DNA from: Rickettsiales bacterium
GTDB taxonomy: Bacteria > Pseudomonadota > Alphaproteobacteria > Rickettsiales > UBA3002
Length of the DNA: 6,911 bases
Assembly (NCBI GenBank): GCA_947441895.1
Contig: CANEUT010000086.1
Span: forward strand, 1 to 6,911
Direction of reading: 5' to 3'
Under the pieces are notes generated by a model. The model did no database searches, was not told the DNA's origin, and was given only the letters and a program-made list of their open reading frames with translations. This document shows, piece by piece, positions 5,769 through 6,911 of this stretch. Position 1 is the first letter of the stretch. Each line of letters starts with the position of its first letter. The position numbers were made by a program, and so were the translations under genes.

Positions 5769-6791
5769 CTAGAAGGCCATTTGCCAGCCCAGCGTTAACC
5801 GATAATCGGTATCTGGCTGGGGACCATCAAACCGTTGATAGACCGGCACCCCAAATTCAGCCGCCAAGCGCTGCCCGGCGAATGGGCTGTGCGCTTTGCC
5901 TGCCAGCAGGTTTAACCCAACATTGGCCATCACGCGTTCCCCCGCTTGTTCATTGGGGTTGGCGCCGGCAATGCTGGTGATTGGCAAGCCAGTATCGCGG
6001 CCATGCACATTGCCCCAGGCTTCACCATCAAGCCTGAATGAAACGCTGGCGAAGTCATTCACGTTGCGTGCAATCCATGTGGTGGCGGTGTATTTGTTGC
6101 CCTGACGATAGCCGTTATCGTTCTCATAAAAACGGATATAGTTGATGGTTTGTGCGCCCCATGACCAATCGGGCGATTGGGCCGTGTAGGTGGCCCCGAT
6201 GATGGGATCAACCGTGCCGCTGCCAAATTGCATGTTATAAGGCAGATGGTAACGATGGTTATGGTGATCGGCGAAGGTATCGTCGATGGAGCCCGTGGGC
6301 AGGCTTAAGCCAACATTGGCGTGGATGCCATGGCTGGTGGCGCCTTTTTTCTCGCGGTAAAGCGAGTAAAGCCCCGTCACCTCGGTATCACCAAAACCCG
6401 AAGCTTCGTGCCGGTGCGAGTGACCGCCGCCATGCAGTGATTCATGACGCATGTCCATTTTCATGTATTGCGGCATCACCATCAACGTTAAATCGTCCGA
6501 CACACCGTACATAAATTCGAACATGTGCATCTCCATGTTCGTTTTTGTGGCGGCTTCACCATAGGCGGATAAGACGCTGGCTTTGTTGGCTGCATCGTTG
6601 CCGTTGCGTAGCCCAACACCACCGGTTTGACGGTAGTGATAACCAACCATCCATTCTCCCTTTTTGTGAAGATGGTCGCCCATCACGCCCAGTGGCGCGT
6701 GGTCGTCGGGTTGTTTTGCGCTATCGGCAAGTGCGGTTGAAGATAAAAGAGACGCAAGCACAGCAGTGCTTGCAAAACAAACGTTTCGCAT
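5769..6791 (-). CDS. Outer-membrane beta-barrel 'transporter' family protein, Met/His-rich
   Basis: The 340-residue protein has a signal peptide (about 1-22, cut after ALA). The mature part begins with HAPLGVMGDHLHKKGEWMVG (31-50), a start shared by a family of outer-membrane proteins usually annotated only as 'transporter' and related to MetA-type/phenol-pathway barrels. Alternating polar/aromatic beta-strands run to the end, and the last residue is Phe (GWQMAF), typical of barrels inserted by the BAM complex. Two regions look metal-binding: NMEMHMFEFMYG (85-96) through MPQYMKMDMRHESLHGGGHS (106-125) and HRHE, and DHHNHRYHLPYNMQ (175-188). AAGGA within GAAGGA (6798-6803) sits 6 nt before the ATG. 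It is convergent with rcnA across a hairpin. Function is unproven; the context and His/Met content suggest metal binding or outer-membrane metal passage. Confidence is high for a secreted barrel, low for substrate. Confidence 0.82.
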   Translation of the reverse strand: MRNVCFASTAVLASLLSSTALADSAKQPDDHAPLGVMGDHLHKKGEWMVGYHYRQTGGVGLRNGNDAANKASVLSAYGEAATKTNMEMHMFEFMYGVSDDLTLMVMPQYMKMDMRHESLHGGGHSHRHEASGFGDTEVTGLYSLYREKKGATSHGIHANVGLSLPTGSIDDTFADHHNHRYHLPYNMQFGSGTVDPIIGATYTAQSPDWSWGAQTINYIRFYENDNGYRQGNKYTATTWIARNVNDFASVSFRLDGEAWGNVHGRDTGLPITSIAGANPNEQAGERVMANVGLNLLAGKAHSPFAGQRLAAEFGVPVYQRFDGPQPDTDYRLTLGWQMAF

Positions 6792-6819
6792 AAAAAATCC
6801 TTCATGACATGATTAAGGC

Positions 6820-6840
6820 GCCCGTTACGTGGCAACGGGC
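6820..6840. promoter_or_regulatory. Inverted repeat in the leader of the barrel gene (operator or attenuator hairpin)
   Basis: GCCCGTT (6820-6826) and AACGGGC (6834-6840) are a perfect 7-bp inverted repeat around a 7-nt centre, lying 29 nt upstream of the start codon of the minus-strand gene. Neither strand has a T-tract after it, so a simple terminator is not the best reading. It may be a protein-binding operator, a leader RNA hairpin, or the terminator of a gene beyond the window. Confidence 0.4.
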
Positions 6841-6882
6841 CCATTGAATAATTGATTCATCAAACAGTGAAGGAATGCGGAG

Positions 6883-6903
6883 GAGAGCGCGTTAAGCGTT
6901 CTC
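6883..6903 (+). other. Second inverted repeat near the window edge
   Basis: GAGAGCGC (6883-6890) and GCGTTCTC (6896-6903) can form an 8-bp stem, with one G-U wobble, around the loop GTTAA. The fold is better as plus-strand RNA; the minus strand has an A/C mismatch at that position. No T-tract follows. Its role is unknown because the neighbouring gene lies outside the window. Confidence 0.3.
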
Positions 6904-6911
6904 GCCAATGC

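Noticed and set aside
1..6911. Mobile element, tRNA, rRNA or integrase features
   Set aside because: No transposase or integrase gene, terminal inverted repeats with target duplications, or tRNA/rRNA sequence was recognised in the window.

Overview
The window comes from a Gram-negative bacterium. It encodes an outer-membrane TonB-dependent receptor, its TonB/ExbB/ExbD energy module and a second outer-membrane beta-barrel protein. Base composition is moderate and genes are tightly packed. The protein style would fit a proteobacterium, possibly an alphaproteobacterium, but nothing here fixes the taxon (no rRNA or taxonomic marker gene).

Layout from left to right. (1) Positions 1-45 may be the last codons of an upstream gene. 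(2) Positions 93-590 (+) encode a small VOC/glyoxalase-fold protein with a possible lipoprotein signal; a start at 174 with a better ribosome binding site would make it cytosolic. (3) A regulatory stretch at 587-690 holds a candidate promoter and a near-consensus Fur box. (4) Positions 690-4622 (+) form a compact four-gene operon: a FecA-like TonB-dependent receptor, TonB, ExbB and ExbD. Gaps are 9 nt, 7 nt and a 1-nt overlap. (5) Positions 4623-4812 have no recognised gene; the minus strand carries a short open frame that may be a gene remnant. (6) Positions 4813-5721 (+) encode an RcnA-type nickel/cobalt efflux permease with a long His-rich loop. (7) A hairpin at 5732-5758 separates it from a convergent gene at 5769-6791 (-). 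That gene encodes a secreted, Met/His-rich outer-membrane beta-barrel 'transporter' protein. (8) Positions 6792-6911 hold the leader of that gene, with two inverted repeats.

How the parts fit. The receptor operon is a self-contained uptake machine: the receptor binds a ferric chelate (FecA family), and TonB driven by the ExbB/ExbD proton channel powers import. The Fur box indicates repression by iron. The right half looks like metal export or tolerance: RcnA moves Ni/Co out of the cytoplasm, and the convergent barrel may act in the outer membrane. The window therefore reads as a small metal-homeostasis cluster with import on the left and export on the right. The substrates are inferred from family membership. 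I found no clearly unprecedented system; the least explained pieces are the 4648-4830 minus-strand frame, the Met/His-rich barrel and the palindrome in its leader.
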